DNA of 64,000 nt, taken from contig JBDTLT010000009.1 in NCBI GenBank assembly GCA_039934635.1, forward strand, positions 1-64,000. Direction: 5' to 3'. The DNA is from DATLFA01 sp039934635. GTDB taxonomy: Bacteria > Actinomycetota > Acidimicrobiia > Acidimicrobiales > WLNW01. Under the pieces are notes generated by a model that did not search any database, was not told the DNA's origin, and saw only the letters and a program-made list of their open reading frames with translations. This document shows, in pieces, positions 26,794 through 35,858 of this stretch. Position numbers and translations under genes: made by a program. Position 1 is the first letter of the stretch. Each line of letters starts with the position of its first letter.

Positions 26794-27621
26794 ATGCCGA
26801 ATGCCGTACTCACTGTTCGTCCTGCTGCAGGCGCCCTCGGTGCCGTTGTGGAAGGAGCCGATCTGAGCCGACCCCTCGGCCCCGACGGGGTCGACCAACT
26901 GCACCAGTTGCTGCTCGAGCACCTCGTCTTGTTCTTCCCCGGCCAAGACCTCGACGACGACCAACACCTGCAGTTCTCGCTCCAATTCGGCGACTACTAC
27001 ACCCATCCCATCGCGCGGGCCGCGAACCTCGGCGCCCGGGTCGGTCACATCGTCGACGACGTCGACCACCCGCCGTTTCAGGACGAGTACCACACCGACG
27101 TCAGCTGGGACTCGGTGCCGCCGACCTTCGGGGTCCTGCGCATGATCGACCGCCCGGCGCGTGGCGGCGACACGATATTCGCCAACATGTACACCGCCTA
27201 CGACCGGCTTTCCGACACGATGAAGGGATGCGTCGACGGTCTGACGGCCTGGCACGACATGGGCGAGGGCAAAGCCTTTCGTAGCAAGTCGGGCAACTCT
27301 GCCACCGACATGGCGGCCGAGCTACAACCCGGTGCCGAGCATCCGGTTGTCGGCGTGCATCCGGTGACCGGCCGGCGCTATCTCTACGTCAACCGCGGGT
27401 TCACCCGGCGCATCTGCGGTATGCACAAGAACGAAAGCGATGCGCTCGTGCGCTGCCTCGCCGACCACGCCATCAACCCCAACTTTCAGGTGCGCTGGAA
27501 TTGGACGGTCGGCGACGTGGTCTTGTGGGACGAACGTTGCACCCAACACTTCGCGGTGGCCGATCACTACCCGCAGCGGCGAGAGACCGCTCGCGTCAAC
27601 GTCACGTCGCCGACGCTCTGA
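26794..27621 (+). CDS. TauD/TfdA family Fe(II)/2-oxoglutarate dioxygenase
   Basis: A 275-aa non-haem iron oxygenase. The facial triad is visible as HTD in YHTDVSW and the distal His in CTQHFAVADHY, with the 2-oxoglutarate-binding Arg in RRETARV. The fold starts with VRPAAGALGAVVEGADLSRP, typical of alkylsulfonate/2,4-D-type dioxygenases. It would hydroxylate a substrate so that sulfite, phenol or another group leaves. ATG 26794 is chosen as homology starts there. The substrate is not evident; no sulfonate transporter is adjacent. Confidence 0.9.
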   Translation: MPNAVLTVRPAAGALGAVVEGADLSRPLGPDGVDQLHQLLLEHLVLFFPGQDLDDDQHLQFSLQFGDYYTHPIARAANLGARVGHIVDDVDHPPFQDEYHTDVSWDSVPPTFGVLRMIDRPARGGDTIFANMYTAYDRLSDTMKGCVDGLTAWHDMGEGKAFRSKSGNSATDMAAELQPGAEHPVVGVHPVTGRRYLYVNRGFTRRICGMHKNESDALVRCLADHAINPNFQVRWNWTVGDVVLWDERCTQHFAVADHYPQRRETARVNVTSPTL

Positions 27622-27634
27622 GTCTCAGGGACTC
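27620..27634. terminator. Weak hairpin at convergent gene ends
   Basis: GAGTC-tcagg-GACTC forms a 5-bp stem spanning the stop codons of the dioxygenase gene and the convergent lipoprotein gene. It is short and has no T-run, so terminator function is only possible. Confidence 0.25.
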
Positions 27635-28824
27635 GGTACACCGAGCAACAGAACCCGCGACGATCCGTTCGCCCACAACCCATCGGCCGATGGCCCGGTT
27701 GCGTCGCGGTTCGTACCGGTCAGATCGAACGCCGTCGTAACCGTTCCTCGCGTCACGTCGACCAGCGCCAGGCCGTCCGCGCTGATCGCCTTCGCCGACG
27801 ACGCGACATAACGCAGGTAGACGAGATTGTTCACCGCGCCGGCGACAGAGGCGGATGCGAAGTCGGCCGGCAGCATCGTCTTCGCGCCGGTTGTGCCCAC
27901 GAGCGCGAGCGGCTTCGCGGCTTCGACCTTGAAGCCGTCGACCGTCGTGGGGGCCGGCGCCTCCTTCATCGTCAATTGCAGCGTCGGATCGGTTGCGCCC
28001 GCCTCGAGTCGCACGAACACACCGGTCCGCTCGCTCTTCGGACGTTGGAGATCGACCAGGTATCCGTCGTCGAGCGCCGATGCATTGACCATGCGGTTGG
28101 TCGCACCGATGTCGATGGCCTCGTCCACGAACCGGAACGTCGTCAGGTCGACCGTGCGCCGGACGATGTACGGGATGCGGTCACCGTCCACCGCGCCGTC
28201 GGCGAACAAGAAGCTGAAGCGATGATCGTCCACGACCTGAAGGCTGTTGGTGAAGAGCGAATGCGACGAATCGATCGCGCTGGTCGTGTAGTAGTTCTTG
28301 CCCTTCGTGTCGTAGCTCTCGATCAGCACATCGGTGCCGACACCCTCTCGCGCGTCGTCGCCGACGTCGGCCGTCGACGCGCGCAAGGCAACGACCCAAC
28401 CTGACCCGACGGCGACATGCGGCACGCCGGCGGTCGCGATCGGTCTCCACGAGGGGTCGCGGCCGACTTCCTCGACCGTCCACCCCTTGTTGACGCGCAG
28501 GTACTTCGCCGCGTCGTCTTCCATCGCGACGACGAACGGACCGCTGGTGCCATTCGTGATCGCGAGCAACACGCCGTTTTGGTTCGTGGCGGTTACCGAA
28601 CCGGCTTTGAGCGCTTCGAAGCTGCTCGACGATTTCAGCGGGACGTAGTGGCCCTTGTCGTCCCCGTCGAGGATCGGCGAGCCCAGTTCACCGCCGGGCG
28701 CCGCCGTCTCGATCGAAGGCCCCAACGATGTGTGCGCCGGATCGCCCGAGGACTCGGCCTTCTTGCCCGAACAGGCGCCGACCACGAAAACCAGTGCCAT
28801 CACTGCGGCCAGTGCCCGTTTCAT
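27625..28824 (-). CDS. Lipoprotein of unknown function, 399 aa
   Basis: The signal peptide MKRALAAVMALVFVVGAC ends in a lipobox with Cys18, so the protein is lipid-anchored outside the membrane. The mature part has no family I recognise. It is beta-rich with repeated Asp/Gly/Val segments such as VDDHRFSFLFADGAVDG and NRMVNASALDDGYLVDL, suggesting a propeller or similar beta fold. It is the last gene of the minus-strand operon that starts with the WXG100 protein and is 39 bases after the formylglycine-generating enzyme gene. Confidence 0.75.
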   Translation of the reverse strand: MKRALAAVMALVFVVGACSGKKAESSGDPAHTSLGPSIETAAPGGELGSPILDGDDKGHYVPLKSSSSFEALKAGSVTATNQNGVLLAITNGTSGPFVVAMEDDAAKYLRVNKGWTVEEVGRDPSWRPIATAGVPHVAVGSGWVVALRASTADVGDDAREGVGTDVLIESYDTKGKNYYTTSAIDSSHSLFTNSLQVVDDHRFSFLFADGAVDGDRIPYIVRRTVDLTTFRFVDEAIDIGATNRMVNASALDDGYLVDLQRPKSERTGVFVRLEAGATDPTLQLTMKEAPAPTTVDGFKVEAAKPLALVGTTGAKTMLPADFASASVAGAVNNLVYLRYVASSAKAISADGLALVDVTRGTVTTAFDLTGTNRDATGPSADGLWANGSSRVLLLGVPSP

Positions 28825-28863
28825 CCCCCTCGTATCGGCGCGCGGATGGGTTTGTTTGAGGGA

Positions 28864-29754
28864 TTAGCCGGCGCAGCGGAAGCTCAGGTTGCCCGTCGTG
28901 CTGTCCGGGCTGTTCGAACTGCGGGCGGGCACCCGAAATCGGAAGCAATACGACTCGTGGCACAAGAACGACCCACCCCGCATCACGCGTTGGGTGCCGT
29001 GGGGCGGTCCGGTCGGGTTGCGTCGGGGCCCGTCACGGTGGAATTCGGCGTCGAACCAGTCGTGGCACCACTCCCAGGCGTTGCCCACGACGTTGTACAG
29101 GCCGTAGCCATTGGGGGCGAAGGTGTCGACCGGCGCCGTGCCGTAATAGCCGTCCTCGACGGTGTTGACGTTCGGGAACGTGCCCTGCCACACGTTGCAC
29201 TGATGGCGTCCGTCGACCAACACCTCGTCACCCCACGGGTAGCGCTTGCCCTCGAGGCCGCCGCGCGCGGCGAACTCCCACTCGGCTTCGGTCGGCAGCC
29301 GCAGGCCGACCCACGCGCAATACGCCTGCGCGTCATCCCACGAGACATGCAACACCGGATGATCGAGGCGGTCCGCGAGATCGGACTGCGGGCCTTCGGG
29401 ATGGCGCCACTGCGCACCGAAGACCTGACGCCACCATTCGGCCCCCACCACCCCCCGAGTCTCGACGAAGTCGTCGGGCAACAGACCGGCGAACACGAAC
29501 GACCAACCAAACCGCTCGGCGTCGGTGACGTGTCCCGTGGCGTCGACGAACGTCGCGAATTGCCCATTCGTCACCGCGTATCGATCGATGGAGAACGCGT
29601 CGACCGTCACCCGCCGCGCCGGGCCCTCGCCATCACCCGGATAGTCAGGGCCGCCATCGTTTCCCATGGTGAATTCGCCACCATCGAGGCGCACGAGTGA
29701 GTGGGCGTTGCGGTTGTCGGGCACCGCTCCAGCACAGCCCAGCCGCCACGGCAT
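28864..29754 (-). CDS. Formylglycine-generating enzyme (sulfatase-modifying factor family)
   Basis: A 296-aa FGE-sulfatase-fold protein. The C-terminal active-site block RGGSFLCHESYC matches true formylglycine-generating enzymes, with both copper-binding/redox cysteines present (C-x4-C), followed by ARSSNSPDSTTGNLSFRC. N-terminal LVRLDGGEFTMGND and central PTEAEWEFAARGG are family signatures. It should convert the Cys of a CxPxR motif in a target sulfatase into formylglycine. No sulfatase lies in the window. It sits 6 bases after the 474-aa protein gene in an operon led by a WXG100 protein, which is an unusual setting. Confidence 0.9.
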   Translation of the reverse strand: MPWRLGCAGAVPDNRNAHSLVRLDGGEFTMGNDGGPDYPGDGEGPARRVTVDAFSIDRYAVTNGQFATFVDATGHVTDAERFGWSFVFAGLLPDDFVETRGVVGAEWWRQVFGAQWRHPEGPQSDLADRLDHPVLHVSWDDAQAYCAWVGLRLPTEAEWEFAARGGLEGKRYPWGDEVLVDGRHQCNVWQGTFPNVNTVEDGYYGTAPVDTFAPNGYGLYNVVGNAWEWCHDWFDAEFHRDGPRRNPTGPPHGTQRVMRGGSFLCHESYCFRFRVPARSSNSPDSTTGNLSFRCAG

Positions 29755-29760
29755 GGCAAC

Positions 29761-31185
29761 TCAGCGAACGTCGAGCGTCTCGACCGTGAACTTGGCGCCG
29801 TTGCCCATCCACTCCATTCCGTACGTGCTCTTGTCCATTCGCCGCAGTGTGGCTTGCTCGATCGTCACCCGGTGGCCCAATAGTTTCTCGAGTGCATCGA
29901 GCGAGTCGGGCAACTGCAACGGGTTCGTGAGTCCGTCGACGAGTTGCTGCGCCGCGGGATGGGTCTCCGGGTCGCGGAGATCGATGACCGCAGTGTGGCG
30001 TTCGATGTTCTTACCGATCTCGGCGACGATCGTCAGTTCGATGCGCGAGAAGTCGCCGGTGGCGGTATCGCGAACCAGGCCGACCTTCAGCTCGGCTCCG
30101 GCGAGCTTGGAGAGATCGAGCCCGAACAAGCGGTACGTGATCGGCGTCGCGACCTCGCCCCTGACGTCCATGTAGTAGGTCTTTTGATCCGGGCGTTGTT
30201 CGACGCCCACAACCGCGCGCCCGTTGAGCGAGACGCCCACTTTGCCCTTGACGGGGATCTTCTTCACCAACGACGCCAACGGTCCCAACGGACCGAGCGG
30301 GTTCAACCCCGCGCCCGCGCTGACGCCCGCGGTGACGCCGCCTTCGGTGAACTGGCTCAAGGGTTGCGGCCTCGTCCAGTTGAGCCGCTTGCGCAGCGCC
30401 GTGATGGCGTCATGCGCTTTCCACAGCGGCAGGTGGTCGACGACGCCGACCACTTTCTTGGTGATGCCCGTGACCGCACCCGGCTGGCCGAGAACACCCG
30501 GCAATGTGAAGCGACGCGCCGCGAAGTCGAGCAGATCGCTGGCCATGAACTCGTCGAGCTCGTCGGCACCGATCTCGTAGGTCGTGCCGTGGGCCAAGAG
30601 CACCTCGATCCACGCCTTTGCCGAGGCTCCCGTTGTCGTCGTCGACTTGCCGGTGTGGAATTCGCTGTCCATGCCGCCGCTCGACGCGAGGCCGAAAGCT
30701 CCCTCCTCGATGCGCGTCACGCGTAGCCGGCCGCTGTGCAGGTGTTCGACCCGCACCATGTAGGACGCGTCGAGCTTGAGACCGGTAACCGCCAAGAGCG
30801 GGATGTACACGCCCGCGGCCACGGTGTACAGCTTGATCGACTCTACGGGATCACACGGCGAGTCGAAGCCCAACGCAGTCGAGGCACCCAACCGACACGC
30901 CGCGGCATCGATGGTCACGGAACGCGCCACGCTCAGCAATGACGTCTGCAGCGCGAGGTCGAGAACCAGCCCTTGTGCCGTGTCGGCGCGGCCGCGCAAG
31001 ACCGCTCCGGTTTGCACGAGTTCGCCGGCAAGGCCCCGCATGATCTCGGGCATCGATGACGCGAGTTCACTGTCGAAGACCGCCCGGCCGATGTCGAGTG
31101 CGAGAACATCCGCAAGGTCGGCCGTAGCGACCAATCGATCGGCGAGAAGGCGCACGCCTTCGGGTTGCATGCCGGTGAAGGCCAC
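29761..31185 (-). CDS. Uncharacterised 474-aa protein of the WXG100 operon
   Basis: I do not recognise the family. The first 110 residues are helical (FTGMQPEGVRLLADRLVATA, then an Ala/Leu/Arg-rich stretch), like the helical N-termini of WXG/LXG-associated proteins. The middle has a Gly/Pro/Leu-rich hydrophobic patch (GLNPLGPLGPLASLVKKIPV). The C-terminal half is beta-rich with alternating charged strands. No signal peptide or lipobox is present. It follows the 141-aa coiled protein by 33 bases and precedes the FGE gene by 6, so it is probably a substrate or partner of a type VII-like secretion route. This is inferred from position. Confidence 0.65.
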   Translation of the reverse strand: MAFTGMQPEGVRLLADRLVATADLADVLALDIGRAVFDSELASSMPEIMRGLAGELVQTGAVLRGRADTAQGLVLDLALQTSLLSVARSVTIDAAACRLGASTALGFDSPCDPVESIKLYTVAAGVYIPLLAVTGLKLDASYMVRVEHLHSGRLRVTRIEEGAFGLASSGGMDSEFHTGKSTTTTGASAKAWIEVLLAHGTTYEIGADELDEFMASDLLDFAARRFTLPGVLGQPGAVTGITKKVVGVVDHLPLWKAHDAITALRKRLNWTRPQPLSQFTEGGVTAGVSAGAGLNPLGPLGPLASLVKKIPVKGKVGVSLNGRAVVGVEQRPDQKTYYMDVRGEVATPITYRLFGLDLSKLAGAELKVGLVRDTATGDFSRIELTIVAEIGKNIERHTAVIDLRDPETHPAAQQLVDGLTNPLQLPDSLDALEKLLGHRVTIEQATLRRMDKSTYGMEWMGNGAKFTVETLDVR

Positions 31186-31218
31186 GGTTGTCCAGTCTCA
31201 TGATCATCGAATCGGTCA

Positions 31219-31644
31219 TCAGTGCGAATTCGCAGACACCCAGTCGGGCGGAGTCGGCGGGGCCTCAGGTCGTCGCGGGGCCGGCCCGGGTGCCGCGACG
31301 AGATCGGGCATGAGGGCGTGTGCGTCTGCTTGCACCGCCCATCGTCGCCGCTCGCCTTCATACACATCGTTGGCGCTGTCGAATTCGCCCAGCGCCGCCT
31401 GATATGCCGCACACGTCTCGGCACGGCGGCGACACGTCGCCGCGAGATCGCGCAGATCGTCGGCCCGATTGCGCAGCGTGCCCCGCAAGTGGTCGAACCA
31501 CAGGCTCAATTCGATCGTGAGCAGTCCACCTACGAGCACACCTTCGTGGAGTAGATCGTGGGGGCCGAGGAACATCTCGTCGACGAGTACCGCCGACCGA
31601 TCGAACTCGCCGGCCGCGCGTTCGAAGTCACCTTGCGTGGGCAT
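31219..31644 (-). CDS. Small helical protein, second gene of the WXG100 operon
   Basis: A 141-aa, almost entirely helical protein with a Pro-rich C-terminal tail. RNRADDLRDLAATCRRRAETCAAYQ (core RNRADDLRDLAATCRRR) gives heptad-like spacing typical of WXG100-superfamily or chaperone-like helical hairpins. No W-x-G motif is seen, though LWFDHLRG occupies a similar place. It starts 7 bases after the WXG100 gene, as paired EsxA/EsxB-type proteins do, so it could be the heterodimer partner. That role is inference. Confidence 0.65.
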   Translation of the reverse strand: MPTQGDFERAAGEFDRSAVLVDEMFLGPHDLLHEGVLVGGLLTIELSLWFDHLRGTLRNRADDLRDLAATCRRRAETCAAYQAALGEFDSANDVYEGERRRWAVQADAHALMPDLVAAPGPAPRRPEAPPTPPDWVSANSH

Positions 31645-31651
31645 CGCGTGA

Positions 31652-32140
31652 TCAGGCGACCGAGAGACCGGTGTTCATCACCATGTCGAGGTTCGCTCGT
31701 TGTCCTTGGACGGCGCTGCTCATGGTCTGCGTCGAACTCTGCGCGTTCACGAGCGAGCTCGCCAACTGCTGTGCGTAGTCCGTCAAGGATGCCGCCATCT
31801 GATCGATCGCCCGGTGGAAGTCGGCAAACGTTTCTTTCGTCGTCGTCTCGGCCTGTTGCATCGAGGCGTCGAACTGCTGGTAGGCACCACGAAAACGCTC
31901 GGCATTGGCGCCGGTCCATTGGGCCGACGTCGACGAGGTGCTCGCGGCCCGTACCGACTCGCGCAAGGTGTCCATCTGCGTGGTGATGCGCTGCAGGGCG
32001 GTGGTGGCCGCCGTGCGGACCGACTCGACGACCTGATTGGTGTCGGCGGTCGAGCGGGATTGGCAATCCGCGATGGCGCCCCCGGTGCGGTCGAGTTGAC
32101 CGGCGAGCGCGCTGAGATCGTCGAGTTGTGCACCGAGCAT
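31652..32140 (-). CDS. WXG100-family (ESX/type VII-like) protein
   Basis: A 162-aa helical-hairpin protein. The turn AQWTGANAERFRGAY carries the W-x-G motif followed by the AxxF helix, as in EsxA/EsxB-type secreted proteins, and long Gln/Ser/Thr-rich amphipathic helices flank it. It is longer than the usual 100 residues by an extra helix at the C-terminus. An AGAGGA-like ribosome site precedes ATG 32140. It leads a five-gene operon. No EccC ATPase or other ESX core gene is in the window, so export machinery would be elsewhere. Confidence 0.8.
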   Translation of the reverse strand: MLGAQLDDLSALAGQLDRTGGAIADCQSRSTADTNQVVESVRTAATTALQRITTQMDTLRESVRAASTSSTSAQWTGANAERFRGAYQQFDASMQQAETTTKETFADFHRAIDQMAASLTDYAQQLASSLVNAQSSTQTMSSAVQGQRANLDMVMNTGLSVA

Positions 32141-32286
32141 GAAAGGTCCTCTTTGGTTCGTGGGTCGAAGGATCGCAGTATTGAAGATACTGAAATAGAT
32201 TGAAATGACATGAAGATTCTCGCCGAGAGTGGGTGCACTGTCAAGGCGTTCATCGGAAGAACCGGGGAGTCGACTTCAATGGCCCC

Positions 32287-33870
32287 GTGGTTCCGTTCGA
32301 TCGCCGGCAGTCGCTGCGGCGCCTGGCCGACGAGTCCTTCGACGTCCTCGTCGTCGGCGGTGGGATCACCGGTGCCGGCTGTGCACTCGACGCCGCAACG
32401 CGGGGGCTGCGGGTGGCACTCGTCGAGGCCAACGACTTCGCATCCGGCACGTCGTCGAAGTCGTCCAAGCTCGTGCACGGTGGGTTGCGGTACCTGCAGA
32501 ACGGCGAGCTGCGTCTCGTCTACGAGGCGTTGGCCGAACGGCAGATCCTGGCGGAGAACGCACCGCACCTCGTGCAGATGCTGCCGTTCCTCTTGCCGAT
32601 CTTCCACGATGGCGGCTTCATCGATCGGCGCCTTGCCCGCGGCCTCGGTCTGGCGATGTGGGGCTACGACCTCACCGGCGGACTTCGCTACGGCAAGTTG
32701 CACGACCGGCTGTCGCAGTCAGAGGCGCTGACTCGCTTTCCCACACTCGATGCAACGCGACTGGCCTACGCGTACGTGTACTACGACGCGACGGCCGACG
32801 ATGCCCGGCTCACCCTGACGATTGCGCGCACCGCGTCGTACTACGGCGCCGCTGTCGCGAACTACTCGCCCGTGCAGTCACTCATGCACGATCGCGATGG
32901 ACGCGTCGTGGGTGCAACCGTCGAGGCCGACGGCGCCGAAATCGCAATTCGTGCGCGCGTGGTGATCAACGCCTGTGGGGTCTGGAGCGACCGCATTCGG
33001 GCAATGGATCCGGGTGCGACTGCGCCGATGATCCGTCCGGCCAAGGGCGTGCACATCACCGTGCCGCGATCGCTGATCCGCAACGAGATCGCGGCAGTGC
33101 TGCCGGTGCCCGGCGACAAGCGCACCGTGTTCGTAGTGCCGTGGGGCGACTTCACCTACGTCGGGACGACCGACACCGACTATGACGGCACCATCGACGA
33201 CCCTCGCTGCACCGACGACGACATTGCGTACTTGTTGCGCACGATCAACGCGGCGCTCAAACCGCCGATCTCGCGCGACGACATCGTCGGCGCCTGGGCG
33301 GGGCTGCGACCCCTGGTCGCTCTGTCAGGGGCGCGCGGCCGCCGCGCCCGCGATCTCTCTCGGCGTCATCTCGTGCACTCCGCGGCCAGCGGCCTGATCA
33401 CGGTGACCGGCGGCAAGCTGACCACGTACCGGCGCATGTCCGAGCAGACCATCGATAGGGCGATTCGAGCACTCGGCCGGCACGGTCATCGCTGCCTCAC
33501 CGCACGAGTCCCGCTCGTCGGCGCCGAGCGCTTCGAGCCCGGTACGGCGGACTCTCATCTCGCGGCGCGTTTCGGCACCGAGGCCGGCGCGGTACGCGCG
33601 CTCACTCGCCAAGCCGGTCTCGAACGGCCACTGATCCCGGGGCTCCCCTACTTGCGTGCGGAGGTCGTCTTCGCGGCGCGCCACGAGATGGCCCGAACGG
33701 TCGACGATGTGTTGAGCCGGCGCACGCGGGCGCGCATCCTGGCGCGCCGGGCAAGCGTCGCTGCTGCGGCCGACGTCGCGATGCTGCTCGGTGCCGAGCT
33801 CGGGCTCTCGCCCGAAGTGCAGCGCGCGCAGGTCACCACCTATCGCACGCGCGTCGATGACGCTGAGTAG
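32287..33870 (+). CDS. glpD: FAD-dependent glycerol-3-phosphate dehydrogenase
   Basis: About 527 aa. It oxidises glycerol-3-phosphate to dihydroxyacetone phosphate at the membrane and passes electrons to quinone. The FAD Rossmann motif VVGGGITGAG, the GlpD signature SKLVHGGLRYL and the later VTGGKLTTYRRMSEQ are all present, with the C-terminal DAO_C domain intact. The frame is open to GTG 32233, but homology starts at about FDRRQSLRR, so GTG 32287 is preferred; a good GGGGAG box at about 32264 is spaced rather far from it. It is divergent from the WXG100 operon. Confidence 0.92.
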   Translation: MVPFDRRQSLRRLADESFDVLVVGGGITGAGCALDAATRGLRVALVEANDFASGTSSKSSKLVHGGLRYLQNGELRLVYEALAERQILAENAPHLVQMLPFLLPIFHDGGFIDRRLARGLGLAMWGYDLTGGLRYGKLHDRLSQSEALTRFPTLDATRLAYAYVYYDATADDARLTLTIARTASYYGAAVANYSPVQSLMHDRDGRVVGATVEADGAEIAIRARVVINACGVWSDRIRAMDPGATAPMIRPAKGVHITVPRSLIRNEIAAVLPVPGDKRTVFVVPWGDFTYVGTTDTDYDGTIDDPRCTDDDIAYLLRTINAALKPPISRDDIVGAWAGLRPLVALSGARGRRARDLSRRHLVHSAASGLITVTGGKLTTYRRMSEQTIDRAIRALGRHGHRCLTARVPLVGAERFEPGTADSHLAARFGTEAGAVRALTRQAGLERPLIPGLPYLRAEVVFAARHEMARTVDDVLSRRTRARILARRASVAAAADVAMLLGAELGLSPEVQRAQVTTYRTRVDDAE

Positions 33871-33902
33871 CGTGCCCGCTCGGACGACGCAGGGGGACAC
33901 CA

Positions 33903-34709
33903 ATGGCTGATGACGTGATCCTGATCGAGGACCGCGAACGGGTGCGCTATCTCACCATCAACCGACCCGAGAAGCGCAACGCGATCACTGTCGATCAACT
34001 CGGTCAGCTCATCGACGCGGCGCTCGCGGCGAACGGAGATCCGTCGATCGGCGCGGTCGTGATCCGGGGTGAGGGCAAAGCATTTTGTGCCGGCATCGAC
34101 ATCGATCCCTCGCAGATGGACATGCAATACGACACTCGCACGTTGCAACAAGAGCTGCGATTGCTCGAACCGTTTCGCCGTCTCGACGACCTCTGGCGCT
34201 CACCGACGCCGGTGATCGCCAGTGTGCACGGCTATTGCCTCGGCGTTGGCACTGATGTCGCGTTCCACAGCGACATCGTCGTGTGTGCCGAGGACGCGAA
34301 GTTCGGCTATCCCATCGTGCGTTCGATGGGATCGCCCCCGACGCATATGTGGACGTATCTCGCCGGTCCACAGTGGGCCAAGCGCATGCTGCTCACCGGC
34401 GACATGATCGACGGACGCACCGCCGAGCGGGCGGGCTTCGTCATGCAGGCGGTGCCGACGGAGGATCTCGCCACTGTGACCCACGAGTTGGCGCGCAAGA
34501 TCGCCACCGTGCCCCCCGACCTTCTCGCGCACAACAAATCGATCTGCAACAAGGTCATCGAAGCCATGGGTCGGGCGCTCGTGCAGGAGCTGGCCCGCGA
34601 GCAAAATGCGATGGGTCATCACTCGCCTGACGCGCAAGAGTTCGGCCGCATCGCCAACGATCAAGGGCTGAAGGCCGCGCTCGCCTGGCAGAACGACAAG
34701 TTCGGCTGA
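33903..34709 (+). CDS. Enoyl-CoA hydratase/isomerase family protein
   Basis: A 268-aa crotonase-fold enzyme that hydrates or isomerises an enoyl-CoA. The opening VRYLTINRPEKRNAI, the oxyanion-hole segment GKAFCAGIDID and the second segment YCLGVGTDVAFHSDIVV are typical. It lies 33 bases after glpD but probably acts in CoA-ester catabolism together with the nearby CoA-transferase and Rieske genes. The chain-length preference is not readable. Confidence 0.9.
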   Translation: MADDVILIEDRERVRYLTINRPEKRNAITVDQLGQLIDAALAANGDPSIGAVVIRGEGKAFCAGIDIDPSQMDMQYDTRTLQQELRLLEPFRRLDDLWRSPTPVIASVHGYCLGVGTDVAFHSDIVVCAEDAKFGYPIVRSMGSPPTHMWTYLAGPQWAKRMLLTGDMIDGRTAERAGFVMQAVPTEDLATVTHELARKIATVPPDLLAHNKSICNKVIEAMGRALVQELAREQNAMGHHSPDAQEFGRIANDQGLKAALAWQNDKFG

Positions 34710-34718
34710 CGCCAGCCG

Positions 34719-35858
34719 CTAGCGCAACAACTCGCGCATCGTGTTGTGGAAGTGGATCGCGGCGGGCTCGTTGCGGCCGAAGATGGTCTCTTTGACGAGA
34801 CCCGACGCGAGCGATCGCTGGATGGCTTCCTGCTGGATGAAGTCCTCGCCGCCGCTGACCTTCTGATGCAGCTCGAGCGTGCGCCGGTAGTGCTCGTGGT
34901 CGGCGTCGCTCTCGACCGGCTTCGGCGTGTAGATAGTCAACTCGGCAACCGTCTCGTCGACCGCACGCGGCAGGAATCGGTAGACGGCCATGTGGTCGAC
35001 GCTGTGTGACAAAATAGTGTTCGGCGCGATGAAATACTCGATGGTGCCGCGCGATTCGAGATCCCACTGGTCTTCGGGCAGATCCTTCAGCTCGGGGAAG
35101 TTCTTCTGCAACGAGTGGTAGCGCAGATTCGGCCCGAACGGATCCCACGTCGACGGCGCGACGAGGTAATAGCGCGCCACTGATCGGCGATGCAGCGCGA
35201 ACACGTGATACGCCTCGAGAAACGTGTCGAGGATGAGCTTGTAGTTGCACTTCCACGACGACACCCAGCTGTCGTAGCGAAAGAACGACGCCAGCTCGAA
35301 GTCGACGAGTTCTTCGTCGACGCCGCACAGCAGTGCATCGAGGTCGATCGGCTCGTCGCTGGCGGCGCGTACGAACACCAAGCCCGCGCGCTCGGCCACC
35401 GCGGCGGGTCGCAACGAGAGCTCGTCGGTGTCGATCGAAACGAAACCGTCGCACGAGAACGGTTGCGCTACCAGCCGGCCATCGAGACCGTAGGTCCATC
35501 CGTGGAAACCGCAGACGATGCTGCGGTTCAACGTGCCACTGCCGTCGAGCAGGATCGACGCACGATGGCGGCAGATGTTGACGAAGCCGCGCAGCTGGCC
35601 GTCGTCACCTCGAACCACCGCAATCGGTATCCCACCACAGTCGGTCGTCACGAACGCACCGGGCTCGGCGACATCGACCGAAAGACACGCGACGACCGGC
35701 CGCTCGCGGAAGAGCCGCTGCTGTTCGAGCGCGAACTGCTCGGGGCTCGTGTAGTCCTCGGCCGGGTTGCGCAACGGCTCGGGCGCGAGTTCGGTCGACT
35801 TCTCTTCGTGCAGCGCCAGCAGCCGGCGCACGATCTCTCGTTGTCGTTCCGGCTTCAT
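34719..35858 (-). CDS. Rieske-type aromatic ring-hydroxylating oxygenase, alpha subunit
   Basis: A 379-aa oxygenase component. The Rieske cluster ligands are Cys96-x-His98 and Cys116-x2-His119, and the mononuclear iron site includes the His pair in EAYHVFALH (about 218 and 223). The order of domains and length fit RHO alpha subunits acting alone or with a separate reductase. No beta subunit or reductase is adjacent. Its start overlaps the stop of the MFS exporter gene (ATGA at 35855-35858), so uptake or export of the substrate and its hydroxylation are probably coupled. Confidence 0.92.
   Translation of the reverse strand: MKPERQREIVRRLLALHEEKSTELAPEPLRNPAEDYTSPEQFALEQQRLFRERPVVACLSVDVAEPGAFVTTDCGGIPIAVVRGDDGQLRGFVNICRHRASILLDGSGTLNRSIVCGFHGWTYGLDGRLVAQPFSCDGFVSIDTDELSLRPAAVAERAGLVFVRAASDEPIDLDALLCGVDEELVDFELASFFRYDSWVSSWKCNYKLILDTFLEAYHVFALHRRSVARYYLVAPSTWDPFGPNLRYHSLQKNFPELKDLPEDQWDLESRGTIEYFIAPNTILSHSVDHMAVYRFLPRAVDETVAELTIYTPKPVESDADHEHYRRTLELHQKVSGGEDFIQQEAIQRSLASGLVKETIFGRNEPAAIHFHNTMRELLR

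Noticed and set aside
32279..32281. ATG with a well-spaced GGGGAG considered as the glpD start
   Set aside because: It is in the wrong frame relative to the FAD-binding domain; using it would require an unproven frameshift.
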